From positions 62,001-126,000 of the forward strand of contig NZ_CAJHOF010000003.1 in NCBI RefSeq assembly GCF_905120465.1: DNA of 64,000 nt, written 5' to 3'. This DNA is from Campylobacter majalis. Its GTDB lineage: Bacteria > Campylobacterota > Campylobacteria > Campylobacterales > Campylobacteraceae. The notes beneath the pieces were generated by a model. That model saw nothing but the letters and a program-made list of their open reading frames with translations. It searched no databases and was not told where the DNA came from. The position numbers were made by a program, and so were the translations under genes. This document shows positions 1 through 10,174 of this stretch, in pieces. Every line of letters starts with the position of its first letter. Positions within the stretch are counted from its first letter, which is position 1.

Positions 1-99
1 AAACTTATAGATAAAGAAAATTTAGACATTATAAATTTAGATGGCGGGATGAACTACTTAATCCACAACGGCTACAAAACCACCCCATACAAAGATTAA
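1..99 (+). CDS. Rhodanese-like protein, 3' end only (upstream tandem copy)
   Basis: The window opens inside a reading frame that ends at TAA 97-99. Its last 32 residues include LDGGMNYLIHNGY and end TPYKD. The C-terminus of the next gene has the same pattern (LDGGMKKLINHGY, APYKD), so this is the tail of a paralogous rhodanese-fold protein. The catalytic loop lies outside the window, so activity cannot be judged. Two bases separate its stop from the next ATG, implying a two-gene transcription unit made by tandem duplication. Confidence 0.75.
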   Translation, partial: KLIDKENLDIINLDGGMNYLIHNGYKTTPYKD

Positions 100-101
100 A
101 A

Positions 102-476
102 ATGAAACTGTTTGCGATAATTAGCTTTTGTGTAAGTCTTGGCATGTGTGCGATCCAAACCCTTCCTGCAACTCCTGCAAACGTAAATATTTTTTCTCAA
201 ATAGTAGATATTAGAATAGATATTGAACGTCAAGAAACCGGGATAATAAAAGACGCAAAATTGATAAAATTTAACAAAGACAAGAAAAACTTAATACGAG
301 ATATTAATTTGCAAATTGATACATCAAAGCCATTTGCAATAATATGCAGAAGCGGACGCAAAAGTGCATTTGTAGCAGAATTAATCGATGCACCTGATTT
401 AAATATTACTGTTTTAGATGGTGGCATGAAAAAACTAATTAATCACGGATATATCACAGCACCATATAAAGATTAG
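102..476 (+). CDS. Periplasmic rhodanese-like (sulfurtransferase fold) protein
   Basis: A 124-residue protein with an N-terminal hydrophobic export signal (about residues 1-20, ending near CAIQTLPATPA). It has a single rhodanese domain: a VDIR strand near residue 35 and the active-site loop ICRSGRKS with Cys82 as the presumed persulfide-carrying nucleophile, followed by the LDGGM segment typical of the fold. Single-domain exported rhodaneses move sulfane sulfur or protect thiols; the substrate cannot be read from sequence. The gene is a tandem paralogue of the partial gene upstream. It converges with the minus-strand CinA-like gene, their stop codons overlapping by 4 bases (473-476). Confidence 0.8.
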   Translation: MKLFAIISFCVSLGMCAIQTLPATPANVNIFSQIVDIRIDIERQETGIIKDAKLIKFNKDKKNLIRDINLQIDTSKPFAIICRSGRKSAFVAELIDAPDLNITVLDGGMKKLINHGYITAPYKD

Positions 477-1570
477 TCAAAAAACAAATCATCTCTAAGT
501 CCAAGCAACACACAATAAGCATGAAGCACACTTTGACTTCTGATATAATTGCGATCGCCTTTTAGATGCAATTTTTTTATGTCTAAATTGCCACTTTTAT
601 CCATTGCACCAACATATACCATTCCAACTGGTTTTTCTTCGCTTCCTCCACCAGGACCAGCTACACCACTAATTGCAAGAGCAAAATCAGCATCACTTGA
701 AGCTAACGCACCATTAAGCATACTTTGCATACATTCGCTACTAACTGCCCCATACGTTTGCAAAATTTCATTACTCACCCCAAGCCATTCTGATTTAATG
801 CGATTAGCATACGTAACAAGTGAGCCGTCAAAAGCAGCAGAAACACCAGCAAATCTAGCAAAACTAGCAGCACACATACCAGCCGTGCATGACTCAGCAA
901 AGGTGATTTTTAAGCCCTTTTGTATAAGTTTGTTTGCCATATATCTAACAATATCGCCATCATCTATAAATTTATTTGAAAATAAATTTTTAACAGCCAA
1001 CAAAAATCCACCAATGCTTCCAAATTTCTCACTCTCGCATCTTACAAGAACTAAATTTGGCAAAATTTCGCTTAACTCAATTTGCACCTTATACGGATCT
1101 AGTAGTGGCTCAAGTAGTATTTTTGCACTATTTAAATCCACATCATACAGATTAAAATACCTAATATCGCCACTAAAATCTATTAAAATTTCACTCATCT
1201 CATTACAAGAATTAGTCCTAATTAAATTAATATACGTTTGATTTAATCTAATTAAAAAACTTCCGTTTTTAAAATTTATAGCATTTTTTGCAGCTAAAGT
1301 ATTTTCATCTTTTAACTCAAGCACATCATCGCTAAGAGTGGCTAAAATTTTAGCCATTATGTCATAATTTTCACTACTTGCAACTATGCTTAATGCATCG
1401 ATATCTTGTATATGATTTTGCACTGCAAACAAAAGCTCATTTGATTTTTTTGAAACAAAAACAATCTCAGAAATTTCACCAAATTTCTCTTCATATCTAG
1501 CAAAAACATACTCTTTTAATGCCGTATTTATGCGTATATCATCGCCTAATATCATTAGCTTATGTCTCAT
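473..1570 (-). CDS. CinA-like protein with C-terminal PncC (NMN deamidase) domain
   Basis: 365 residues. The C-terminal part, about residues 205-360, is a clear PncC/CinA_C domain: FAESCTAG (Ser227), a GSLVTYAN segment, YGAVSSE and the glycine-rich AISGVAGPGGGSEEKPVG. This family hydrolyses nicotinamide mononucleotide to nicotinic acid mononucleotide, recycling NAD by-products in the cytoplasm. The N-terminal 200 residues occupy the place of the MoCF/pyrophosphatase domain of full-length CinA, but its usual glycine/aspartate motifs are not recognisable. C. jejuni has a similar gene next to ileS (Cj1062 in my memory). The start at ATG 1570 leaves about 100 bases to the divergent ileS. Confidence 0.8.
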   Translation of the reverse strand: MRHKLMILGDDIRINTALKEYVFARYEEKFGEISEIVFVSKKSNELLFAVQNHIQDIDALSIVASSENYDIMAKILATLSDDVLELKDENTLAAKNAINFKNGSFLIRLNQTYINLIRTNSCNEMSEILIDFSGDIRYFNLYDVDLNSAKILLEPLLDPYKVQIELSEILPNLVLVRCESEKFGSIGGFLLAVKNLFSNKFIDDGDIVRYMANKLIQKGLKITFAESCTAGMCAASFARFAGVSAAFDGSLVTYANRIKSEWLGVSNEILQTYGAVSSECMQSMLNGALASSDADFALAISGVAGPGGGSEEKPVGMVYVGAMDKSGNLDIKKLHLKGDRNYIRSQSVLHAYCVLLGLRDDLFFD

Positions 1571-1633
1571 ATTAACCCTTTTGCTTTTTGTGTAATTATA
1601 CCAAATTTAAGCCCCTTATAACAGAGTTTTAGA

Positions 1634-1639
1634 TACAAT
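1634..1639 (+). promoter_or_regulatory. Candidate -10 box for ileS
   Basis: TACAAT lies 30 bases before the ileS start in an AT-rich divergent region, preceded by a T-rich segment as is common for Campylobacter housekeeping promoters. AAGGA at 1659-1663 is the ribosome binding site for the ATG at 1669. The -10 assignment is by pattern only. Confidence 0.4.
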
Positions 1640-1668
1640 CGACAAATTTAAATTCACTAAGGACGAAA

Positions 1669-4425
1669 ATGGACTACAAAGACACCTTGCTTCTTCCTGC
1701 CACTGACTTTCCAATGCGTGGCAATCTCCCACAAAACGAACCAACCCGCATTAATTCATGGCACGAAGATCAAAAAATTTACAAAAAAATGAAAAAAAAT
1801 CGTACAAACGCAACAAAAAATTTCAACATTCATGACGGGCCGCCATACGCAAATGGACACTTGCATATCGGACATGCGTTAAATAAAATTTTAAAAGACA
1901 TTATCACAAAAACACACTATTTTCACGGCGAAAGCATACGATATGTTCCTGGCTGGGATTGCCATGGACTACCGATAGAGCAACAAGTTGAAAAAGATCT
2001 AGGAGAGAAGAAAAAAACTCTTAGCAAAACACAAATAAGACAGCTATGTCGCGAACATGCTAGTAAATTTGTAAAAATCCAAAGTGATGAGTTTAAAAGC
2101 CTAGGCGTTATAGCTGATTATGAAAATCCATACTTAACTATGAAATTTGAGTTTGAAGCAAATATCTATAGGGCATTGTGCGATATAGCCAAACGAGGGC
2201 TTTTAATAGAGCGAAGCAAGCCGGTTTATTGGAGCTGGGCGGCAAGATCAGCACTAGCAGAAGCGGAGGTTGAGTATGAAAACAAAGAAGACTACTCGAT
2301 ATATGTCGCATTTATGCTAGATACAAATGCACTTGAGAAACTTCAAGTAAACGAAGCAAAAGCTGTCATATGGACCACTACGCCATGGACGCTACCATCA
2401 AATCAAGCAATCAGTCTAAATCCTGATGAGACATATGTGCTAACGAGTGAGAATTTAATATTTGCAAAAGCATTGCTTAAAAATGTCACAGATCTTGGCA
2501 TAAGCAAGGGCGAAATTGTTAAAGAATTTAAAGCTGAAATTTTAAACCAAACTCACGCTATAAATCCTTTAAATAATAGGAAAAGTATATTTTTACTAGG
2601 CAATCACGTCACAACAGATGGCGGAACTGGGCTTGTGCATACAGCACCGGGTCACGGCGAGGATGACTATTATGTGTGTCTTAAAAATGGTATAAGCGAA
2701 GTCATAATGCCGGTTGATGATGGTGGGCTATATGATGAGACTTTGCGTGTTAAGGGGCTATTTGCAGATGATGTTGTAGATGAGTTTATTGGACTTCATA
2801 TATTCAAAGCAAATGAAAAAATAATCCAAATTCTTGGTTCAAATTTACTTCACTGCTCAAAATTTTTACACTCTTATCCACACTGCTGGAGAACGCATAA
2901 ACCAGTAATTTATAGGGCAACAAAGCAGTGGTTTATCACAATGGATGATGCTAAATTAGATCAAAAAACACTAAGACAAACGGCATTAAACGAGATTGAA
3001 AATGTGAAATTTTATCCAGAAAGTGGCATAAAACGCATAGGCTCAATGATACAAAATCGCCCTGATTGGTGTATATCTCGCCAACGTGACTGGGGTGTTC
3101 CAATAGCATTTTTTAGAGACAAAACTACAAAAGACGTCATATTTGATCCTGAAATTTTAGATCACGTGGCAAAAATTTTTGAATCTAAAGGTGCTGATGC
3201 ATGGTGGGATTTAGAAATTAAAGATTTATTACCAAGCAACTCAAAATACAATGCAAACAACCTAGAAAAGGTCATGGATATACTTGATGTATGGTTTGAT
3301 AGTGGCTCAACATGCAAAGCCGTATTGCAATCAGGCGATTACGATGCAGGAGAATTTCCAGCAAGTATGTATTTAGAAGGCTCAGATCAGCACAGGGGCT
3401 GGTTTCAAAGCTCACTTTTAGTAAGCACAGCTGCAAATAGCATGGCACCATATAAATCCGTCCTAACTCACGGCTTTACAGTCGATGAAAAGGGCGAGAA
3501 AATGAGCAAAAGCAAAGGCAACGTCGTAGCACCGCAAGATGTAGCAAAAACACATGGGGTTGAAATTTTGCGTTTATGGGTTAGCTTAAGCGATTACTCA
3601 GGCGATTTAAAAATAAGTGAAAATATCTTAAAGCAAGTAAGCGAACAGTATAGAAAGATAAGAAACACAATAAGATTTTTATTAGCAAACGTTAATGACT
3701 TAGATGAAATTTCACAAGAGTTTAACATACTAGATAAGTGGATACTATCTCGTGCCAAAAAGGCTTTTGATGAAGTTGAAGTGTGCTTTAAAAAGTATGA
3801 TTTTTCAAAAGGCTTTAATATATTGTTAAATTTCCTTTCAGCTGATTTAAGCGGCGTATATCTAGACATCTGCAAAGACAGGCTATACTGCGACGCAAAA
3901 GATGGCAAATCACGTCGCTCGGCACAATCAGCCATGGCACTAATTACTAGATCGCTATTGCCACTTCTAGCACCTACGCTTACATATACGATTGATGAAG
4001 TTATGGACTATGCACCAAAAATCATCAAACAAGATGCATTAGATGCATTTGATCTAGTATATACGCCACTAAATTTTGAATTTAGCGTAGATGATGCACT
4101 ATTAATATCAAGTAGAACTAAGTTTTTTGAGCTTATTGATGCTCTAAAAAAAGATAAAAAAATCAAATCAACACTTGAGCTAAACCTGCAAACAAATGCT
4201 GATGAAATTTTAGCTTTAAATGCCATTGATATTAGCGATTTTTACATGACAAGCAGGGTTACTAGCATAGACGATAGCCAAGCACTTGATGAGTTTGAAA
4301 TAGATGGATTTAAGTTTAAAATGGTGCTAAATAACGAGCATAAATGCCCTCGCTGCTGGAAACTAAACGCCTTAGAGCAAGACGGCGTTTGCCCTAGATG
4401 TAGCGATGTGTTAAAAGGAGCATAA
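1669..4425 (+). CDS. ileS: Isoleucyl-tRNA synthetase
   Basis: 918-residue class I synthetase that charges tRNA-Ile in the cytoplasm. The HIGH motif is HLHIGH at 64-69 and the KMSKS signature is at 611-615. Editing-domain hallmarks such as [11 protein letters not shown] lie between them. Four C-terminal cysteines (893, 896, 908, 911) form the zinc finger of bacterial IleS. Length matches the family. ATG is preceded by AAGGA. It heads the plus-strand run with a mini membrane protein, gatA and guaB. No anomalies seen. Confidence 0.98.
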   Translation: MDYKDTLLLPATDFPMRGNLPQNEPTRINSWHEDQKIYKKMKKNRTNATKNFNIHDGPPYANGHLHIGHALNKILKDIITKTHYFHGESIRYVPGWDCHGLPIEQQVEKDLGEKKKTLSKTQIRQLCREHASKFVKIQSDEFKSLGVIADYENPYLTMKFEFEANIYRALCDIAKRGLLIERSKPVYWSWAARSALAEAEVEYENKEDYSIYVAFMLDTNALEKLQVNEAKAVIWTTTPWTLPSNQAISLNPDETYVLTSENLIFAKALLKNVTDLGISKGEIVKEFKAEILNQTHAINPLNNRKSIFLLGNHVTTDGGTGLVHTAPGHGEDDYYVCLKNGISEVIMPVDDGGLYDETLRVKGLFADDVVDEFIGLHIFKANEKIIQILGSNLLHCSKFLHSYPHCWRTHKPVIYRATKQWFITMDDAKLDQKTLRQTALNEIENVKFYPESGIKRIGSMIQNRPDWCISRQRDWGVPIAFFRDKTTKDVIFDPEILDHVAKIFESKGADAWWDLEIKDLLPSNSKYNANNLEKVMDILDVWFDSGSTCKAVLQSGDYDAGEFPASMYLEGSDQHRGWFQSSLLVSTAANSMAPYKSVLTHGFTVDEKGEKMSKSKGNVVAPQDVAKTHGVEILRLWVSLSDYSGDLKISENILKQVSEQYRKIRNTIRFLLANVNDLDEISQEFNILDKWILSRAKKAFDEVEVCFKKYDFSKGFNILLNFLSADLSGVYLDICKDRLYCDAKDGKSRRSAQSAMALITRSLLPLLAPTLTYTIDEVMDYAPKIIKQDALDAFDLVYTPLNFEFSVDDALLISSRTKFFELIDALKKDKKIKSTLELNLQTNADEILALNAIDISDFYMTSRVTSIDDSQALDEFEIDGFKFKMVLNNEHKCPRCWKLNALEQDGVCPRCSDVLKGA

Positions 4426-4428
4426 AAC

Positions 4429-4539
4429 GTGTTTGAAAATGAAATTTCATTTAGCGTTATAGTTATTAGCATTGCTGTAATACTTGCTTTTACGGCAGTT
4501 GCGATAGTATTTGTAAATAAATTTAAGGATATAAAGTGA
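4429..4539 (+). CDS. Mini membrane protein between ileS and gatA
   Basis: A 36-codon frame starting with GTG 4429, three bases after the ileS stop, preceded by AAAAGGAG inside the ileS end. It encodes one hydrophobic helix (about residues 8-31: VIVISIAVILAF then TAVAIVF) ending in the basic tail NKFKDIK, predicted as a single-pass inner membrane peptide. Its TGA overlaps the GTG of gatA (GTGA), so the two are probably translationally coupled. I recall a small membrane ORF at the same place in C. jejuni (Cj1060c), which supports a real gene. Function unknown. Confidence 0.65.
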   Translation: MFENEISFSVIVISIAVILAFTAVAIVFVNKFKDIK

Positions 4540-5894
4540 TAAGTTTAAAAAAGGCATTAACTCTTAGCAGTGATGAAATTTTGACACTAAGGGCTGAGTT
4601 AAAAGAGCGAATAATAAAAGAAAAAAACTTAGGTGCTTATGTCGAGCAACTAACAAATTCTGATATAAACACTCACGCTAGTGGCATACCAATAGCCATA
4701 AAAGACAACATACAAGTAAGCGGCTGGGCTGTTACATCAGCTTCAAATATCTTGCAAGGCTACGTTGCTCCATACAATGCAACGGCTATTGAAAATTTAT
4801 TAAAACACGGCTTTGCACCATTTGGTAGGACAAATATGGATGAGTTTGCCATGGGAAGCACTAGTGAGAGTAGCTTTTATGGCAAAACACTAAACCCACT
4901 AAACAACGCCTATGTTCCAGGTGGTTCAAGCGGTGGCTCAGCTGCAGCCGTAGCCGGTGGGATAGCCCTTGCAGCACTAGGAAGCGATACTGGTGGTTCG
5001 ATACGACAGCCAGCAGCATTTTGTGGCGTAGTTGGATTTAAGCCAACTTATGGAAGAGTAAGTAGATATGGATTAGCAAGTTATGCATCAAGCCTAGATC
5101 AAATAGGACCTATCACTCAAAATGTTGAAGATGCGGCCATACTATATGATGCGATTGCTGGTTATGATAGCAAAGATAGCACATCAGCAAATGTCGCTCG
5201 CTCAAGCACGGCTGACAAACTAGACGCAAATAAAAAACTAACCATAGCCGTGATACAAAACTATGTAAATGATGCCGATGACGAGACAAAAACAGCACTT
5301 TTAAAAACAATAGAAAAACTAAAAGCTCACGGACACACAATCATATATAAAAATTTAAAAGATTCAAAATACGACGTTGCTACATACTACATCATCGCAA
5401 CAGCAGAAGCTAGTGCAAATTTAAGCCGTTATGATGGTGTTAGATATGGCAGACGCGCAGAATGCAAAAATTTAAGCCAAATGTATATTAATTCAAGAAG
5501 CGAAGGATTTGGCGAAGAGGTAAAAAGAAGAATTTTACTTGGAACTTTTGTGCTTAGTAGCGGATACTACGATGCTTACTACATCAAGGCACAAAAAGCA
5601 CGTGCACACATTAAAGCACAATATGAAGCGATTTTAAACGAAGCAGATTTGATATTTATGCCAGTTGCACCTAGTGCTGGTTTTAAATTTGGTGAGCTTA
5701 GCGATCCACTAAAGGCTTATCTAAGCGATATCTACACAATCAGCGTAAATTTAGCTGGGTTACCAGCCATATCTGTACCAGTAGCAAAGGCAAACAACAA
5801 CCTAAGTATCTCAGCTCAGTTAATTGGCAAACCATGGGATGAGCTAACAGTATTAAACGGTGCAAGTAGTTTGGAAAATATAGTAAAAGGATAA
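4536..5894 (+). CDS. gatA: Asp/Glu-tRNA amidotransferase subunit A
   Basis: 452-residue amidase-signature enzyme that releases ammonia from glutamine for GatB, converting Glu-tRNA-Gln and Asp-tRNA-Asn to the amidated forms. The catalytic triad is visible: Lys56 in AIKDNIQ, cis-Ser131 in [10 protein letters not shown] and nucleophile Ser155 in [10 protein letters not shown]. The start is GTG, overlapping the stop of the upstream mini ORF by four bases. gatB and gatC are not in the window. guaB follows after 3 bases. Confidence 0.97.
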   Translation: MISLKKALTLSSDEILTLRAELKERIIKEKNLGAYVEQLTNSDINTHASGIPIAIKDNIQVSGWAVTSASNILQGYVAPYNATAIENLLKHGFAPFGRTNMDEFAMGSTSESSFYGKTLNPLNNAYVPGGSSGGSAAAVAGGIALAALGSDTGGSIRQPAAFCGVVGFKPTYGRVSRYGLASYASSLDQIGPITQNVEDAAILYDAIAGYDSKDSTSANVARSSTADKLDANKKLTIAVIQNYVNDADDETKTALLKTIEKLKAHGHTIIYKNLKDSKYDVATYYIIATAEASANLSRYDGVRYGRRAECKNLSQMYINSRSEGFGEEVKRRILLGTFVLSSGYYDAYYIKAQKARAHIKAQYEAILNEADLIFMPVAPSAGFKFGELSDPLKAYLSDIYTISVNLAGLPAISVPVAKANNNLSISAQLIGKPWDELTVLNGASSLENIVKG

Positions 5895-7345
<1,451 letters not shown>

Positions 7346-7346
<1 letters not shown>

Positions 7347-8446
7347 TGCTAAATCTGCAAACCAAAAAGCAGAAATTTTACGAACCTCTCTCGCTCGAGA
7401 GTGGTCGTATGCTGTTAGAATACAAATTAGCCTACGAGACATACGGCACATTAAATGCTGACAAAAACAACGTCATAGTTGTATGCCACGCACTCACAGG
7501 CTCACACCACGCCGCCGGAAAATATAAAAATGATGACAAAAGCGGCTGGTGGGATGGGCTAATTGGCAAAAACAAAGCAATAGATACTGATAAATTTTAT
7601 GTCATTTGCGTAAGCATCTTAGGCTCATGCTATGGCTCAACATCTCCACTAAGCATAGATAAAAGCACAGGCAAACAATACCGCCTAAATTTTCCAGTCC
7701 TAGCAATAAGCGATGTAGTAAAAGCACAAATGAGACTTTTTAAACACCTTGGTATCAACCAAGCACATGCTGTTATAGGTGGAAGCTTAGGTGGCATGCA
7801 AGCACTTTGCTTTGCTATAGAGTTTGCAGATTTTGCCAAAAATGTCATAATCCTAGCTAGTACATATCAAACCAAACCATGGGCAATAGCATTTAATAAA
7901 ATAGGCATTGAAGCCATTAAAAATGACCCTGAGTTTAAAAATGGCGAGTATAACGAGCATGAAATTTTAAAAAATGGATTAAAAGGTATGGCATATGGAA
8001 GAATGGCAGGGCATATTAGCTTTTTGTCTCCTGATTCAATGGATAAGAAATTTGGACGAAACTATGTCAAAACCGATGGGCTTTATGAACTTTTTGGCAG
8101 ATTTAGCGTAGATACGTATTTACAATACAATAGTATAAATTTTACAAAGCGTTTTGATCCGTTAAGCTATTTATATATAACAAAAATGATGAATATATTT
8201 GACTGCACACGTCACTACGACAGTCTAGAAGACGCGCTAAGTCCAATTAAAGCAAAGCTCACACTAATAGCATTTAGCTCAGATTTGCTTTTTCCGCCTA
8301 GTTGTATGCAGCAGATGCAAGAAAGTTTGTTAAAGCTAGGCAAAAATAGCAAATTTATACTCATAGATAGCGACTATGGTCACGATGCATTTTTAGTCGA
8401 GATTGATAAATTTCAAAATCATGTAAGAGAGGCACTAAATGAGTGA
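7346..8446 (+). CDS. metX: Homoserine O-acetyltransferase (MetX family)
   Basis: An alpha/beta-hydrolase acyltransferase of 366 residues from ATG 7346; a TTG one codon upstream (7343) is possible but less likely. It activates homoserine as an O-acyl ester, the first step to methionine. Marks are the CHALTGSHH oxyanion region, the nucleophile elbow GGSLGGMQAL (Ser147) and the C-terminal DYGHDAFLVE carrying His, with LLFPP before it. Acetyl versus succinyl specificity cannot be set by eye. Overlaps xseB by 8 bases. Confidence 0.92.
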
Positions 8447-8636
8447 AAATTTAAACAAAGTAGATGAATTTGAGAGCAAACTCAAACAAGCCGAAGAAAT
8501 TTTAGCTAAATTAAACGACGAAAACACAAGTTTAGAGTTAAGCGTAAAGCTACTAAAACAAGGGCAAAATTTACTAAACGAAGCAACACAGATACTAGAA
8601 AACGCTAAACTAAGCGTAACACAGGTGGAGCAATGA
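8439..8636 (+). CDS. xseB: Exodeoxyribonuclease VII small subunit
   Basis: 65 residues, all helix-forming: an N-terminal FESKLKQAEEILAKL helix followed by SLELSVKLLKQGQNLL and a second helix, the classic XseB pattern. The small subunit binds XseA to make the enzyme that degrades single-stranded DNA in repair. xseA is not in the window. Its start overlaps metX by 8 bases and its stop overlaps the next gene by 4, so all three are one transcript. Confidence 0.9.
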   Translation: MSENLNKVDEFESKLKQAEEILAKLNDENTSLELSVKLLKQGQNLLNEATQILENAKLSVTQVEQ

Positions 8637-9436
8637 CAAAAATTGCACTTTTACAGCTTCCAACCCTAGCACTAAGTGAAGCAAGACTTGATTACTACCT
8701 TAAACACTGCAAAGATAGTGGTGCAAAACTAGTCGTACTTGGCGAATACATATTAAATAGTTTTTTTAAAGAGCTAGAAAATATGCCACTTTCAATGATA
8801 AAAAAGCAAAGTAATGAACGCAAAAATTCCCTTTTAAATTTAAGCAAAAAATACGATTTGACAATTGTTGCACCGCTTATTTTAGTAAAAGGCAAAGATA
8901 TTTTTAAAACTATAGCTAAATTTACGCCATTAGGAGCAAGATTTCACGAACAACAAATTCTAATGCCATATTCTCATTGGAATGAGGCAAAATTTTATAA
9001 AAACAAACTCAAAAAAGAGAAATTAGAATTTTTGACTTTTAGACACGATGGGTTTAAATTTGGCATACTTTTTGGATACGAGACGCACTTTGATACTTGC
9101 TTCACAACGTTATCAAAAAAAAATATAGACGCCATCATAGTGCCAACTGCTTCGACGTTTCAAAGCCATCAAAGATGGACTGAGCTATTAAAAATGCGTG
9201 CATTTACAAATAGCGTTTATATAATACGTGCAAATCGCATCGGAAGCTATAAAATAAAAAACGAAACACAAGAGTGGGAATTTTATGGCGATAGTATGTT
9301 AATATCTCCACTTGGAGAAGTTAGCCAAAAATTATCAAACCAAGAAGAGATGATGATAGCAAATTTAAGCAAAAAAGAGTTAGCACAAGCTAGAAATTTG
9401 TGGGGATTTAAAAATATCTCTAAAAATTTTGCTTAA
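8633..9436 (+). CDS. Nitrilase-superfamily (carbon-nitrogen hydrolase fold) protein, catalytic residues altered
   Basis: 267 residues with the overall nitrilase layout: KIALLQLPTLA at the start, LGEYIL carrying the Glu, and IVPTASTFQSHQRWTELLKMRAF followed by IRANRIG, GEFY and ISPLGEV in the C-terminal half. The region expected to carry the catalytic Lys reads HEQQILMP and the nucleophile strand reads FGILFGYETHFD, with Gly where the family has Cys (usually ICYD/ICYE). It is probably a non-hydrolytic member. An orthologous position downstream of xseB exists in C. jejuni (Cj1056c in my memory). Last gene of the ileS run. Confidence 0.75.
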   Translation: MTKIALLQLPTLALSEARLDYYLKHCKDSGAKLVVLGEYILNSFFKELENMPLSMIKKQSNERKNSLLNLSKKYDLTIVAPLILVKGKDIFKTIAKFTPLGARFHEQQILMPYSHWNEAKFYKNKLKKEKLEFLTFRHDGFKFGILFGYETHFDTCFTTLSKKNIDAIIVPTASTFQSHQRWTELLKMRAFTNSVYIIRANRIGSYKIKNETQEWEFYGDSMLISPLGEVSQKLSNQEEMMIANLSKKELAQARNLWGFKNISKNFA

Positions 9437-9441
9437 CTACC

Positions 9442-9458
9442 ATGACACAACTTGTCAT
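9442..9458. promoter_or_regulatory. Inverted repeat after the nitrilase-like gene
   Basis: ATGACA CAACT TGTCAT forms a perfect 6-bp inverted repeat starting six bases after the upstream stop and ending ten bases before a TATAAT at 9469-9474. It could be a short terminator for the ileS operon or an operator just upstream of the -10 of the WYL pseudogene. The following bases are CTTTATTTG, a weak U-tract. Confidence 0.4.
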
Positions 9459-9468
9459 CTTTATTTGA

Positions 9469-9474
9469 TATAAT
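9469..9474 (+). promoter_or_regulatory. Candidate -10 box of the WYL regulator remnant
   Basis: TATAAT in the context TTTGATATAATTTC, 28 bases before the ATG at 9502. The decayed gene has therefore kept an apparently intact promoter. Pattern evidence only. Confidence 0.4.
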
Positions 9475-9501
9475 TTCTTAAAATCTTCAAAAGGCATCAC
9501 A

Positions 9502-10041
9502 ATGCAAAATCGAGAAAGAGAAAGAGTAGAGGCAGCTTAGCCTTACGACTAGCTTATATCATCACAAAGCTACTGCAAGGCGAACGGCTAAAAATAGACG
9601 AGCTTTGCAGTGAGTTTAATGTCAGCAAATGCACCTTACAACGCGATTTTAATGAGCGACTTACAATTTTAAATATAAAATTTGAAAATGGCTGTTACTT
9701 TATCGCAGAGCAAAATTACAAAATCAAAAACTACGAGCTTTTAAAATTTGCCAAAAATAGTGGAATTTTAGGACTTTACCCAAGTGGCAATTTAAATGAA
9801 ATTTCAAGCGAAAATATCGCTGTAGTGGGCTATTCATACGAGCAAATCGATAAAAAAATATTTGAAATTTTGCAAAATGCCTTGCAAGATGAAGCCGCTT
9901 TAAATTTCATCTACAAAGGCAAAATACGTGCCGTAAATCCATATAAAATTCTAAACCTAAACGGCATTTGGTATCTTGTCGCAACGCAAAAATAACAAAA
10001 TCAAAAGCGTTGGCGAAGTAAAAAATCATTTAATAATTTAA
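9502..10041 (+). pseudogene. Decayed HTH/WYL-domain transcriptional regulator
   Basis: ATG 9502 opens a frame that stops after 12 codons (TAG 9538-9540). A different frame then reads SLALRLAYIITKLLQGERLK, a helix-turn-helix (IDELCSEFNVSKCTLQRDF) and later KIFEILQNALQDEAALNFIY, VNPYKILNLNGIWYLVA, the start of a WYL domain, before TAA at 9993-9995. A further one-base shift at an A5 run continues as NNKIKSVGEVKNH to 10041, then nothing. Family members are about 300 residues, so this is a remnant with two frameshifts and a missing C-terminus. The first break lies in a GAGAAAGAGAAAGAG repeat. Confidence 0.75.
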
Positions 10042-10134
10042 TGAAATTCTTTTGTAAAATTATTAAACAATACATATGCTTATTTTATATATTGCTTTAA
10101 ATTTTTGATTGTGCTTGGTAAATTTAATCAGTAA

Positions 10135-10164
10135 ATATGCCAAGTATTAAATAATTTGGCATAT
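10135..10164 (-). terminator. Hairpin downstream of the phosphoethanolamine transferase gene
   Basis: ATATGCCAA (10135-10143) pairs perfectly with TTGGCATAT (10156-10164) across a 12-base AT-rich loop, just beyond the minus-strand gene ending at 10175. On the minus strand the hairpin is followed by TTTACTG, a short U-tract. Confidence 0.5.
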
Positions 10165-10174
10165 TATAATAAGG

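Noticed and set aside
549-1241. 230-residue open frame on the plus strand
   Set aside because: It is antisense to the CinA-like gene, with low-complexity Leu/Ser/Pro content and no ribosome site; a codon-usage shadow.
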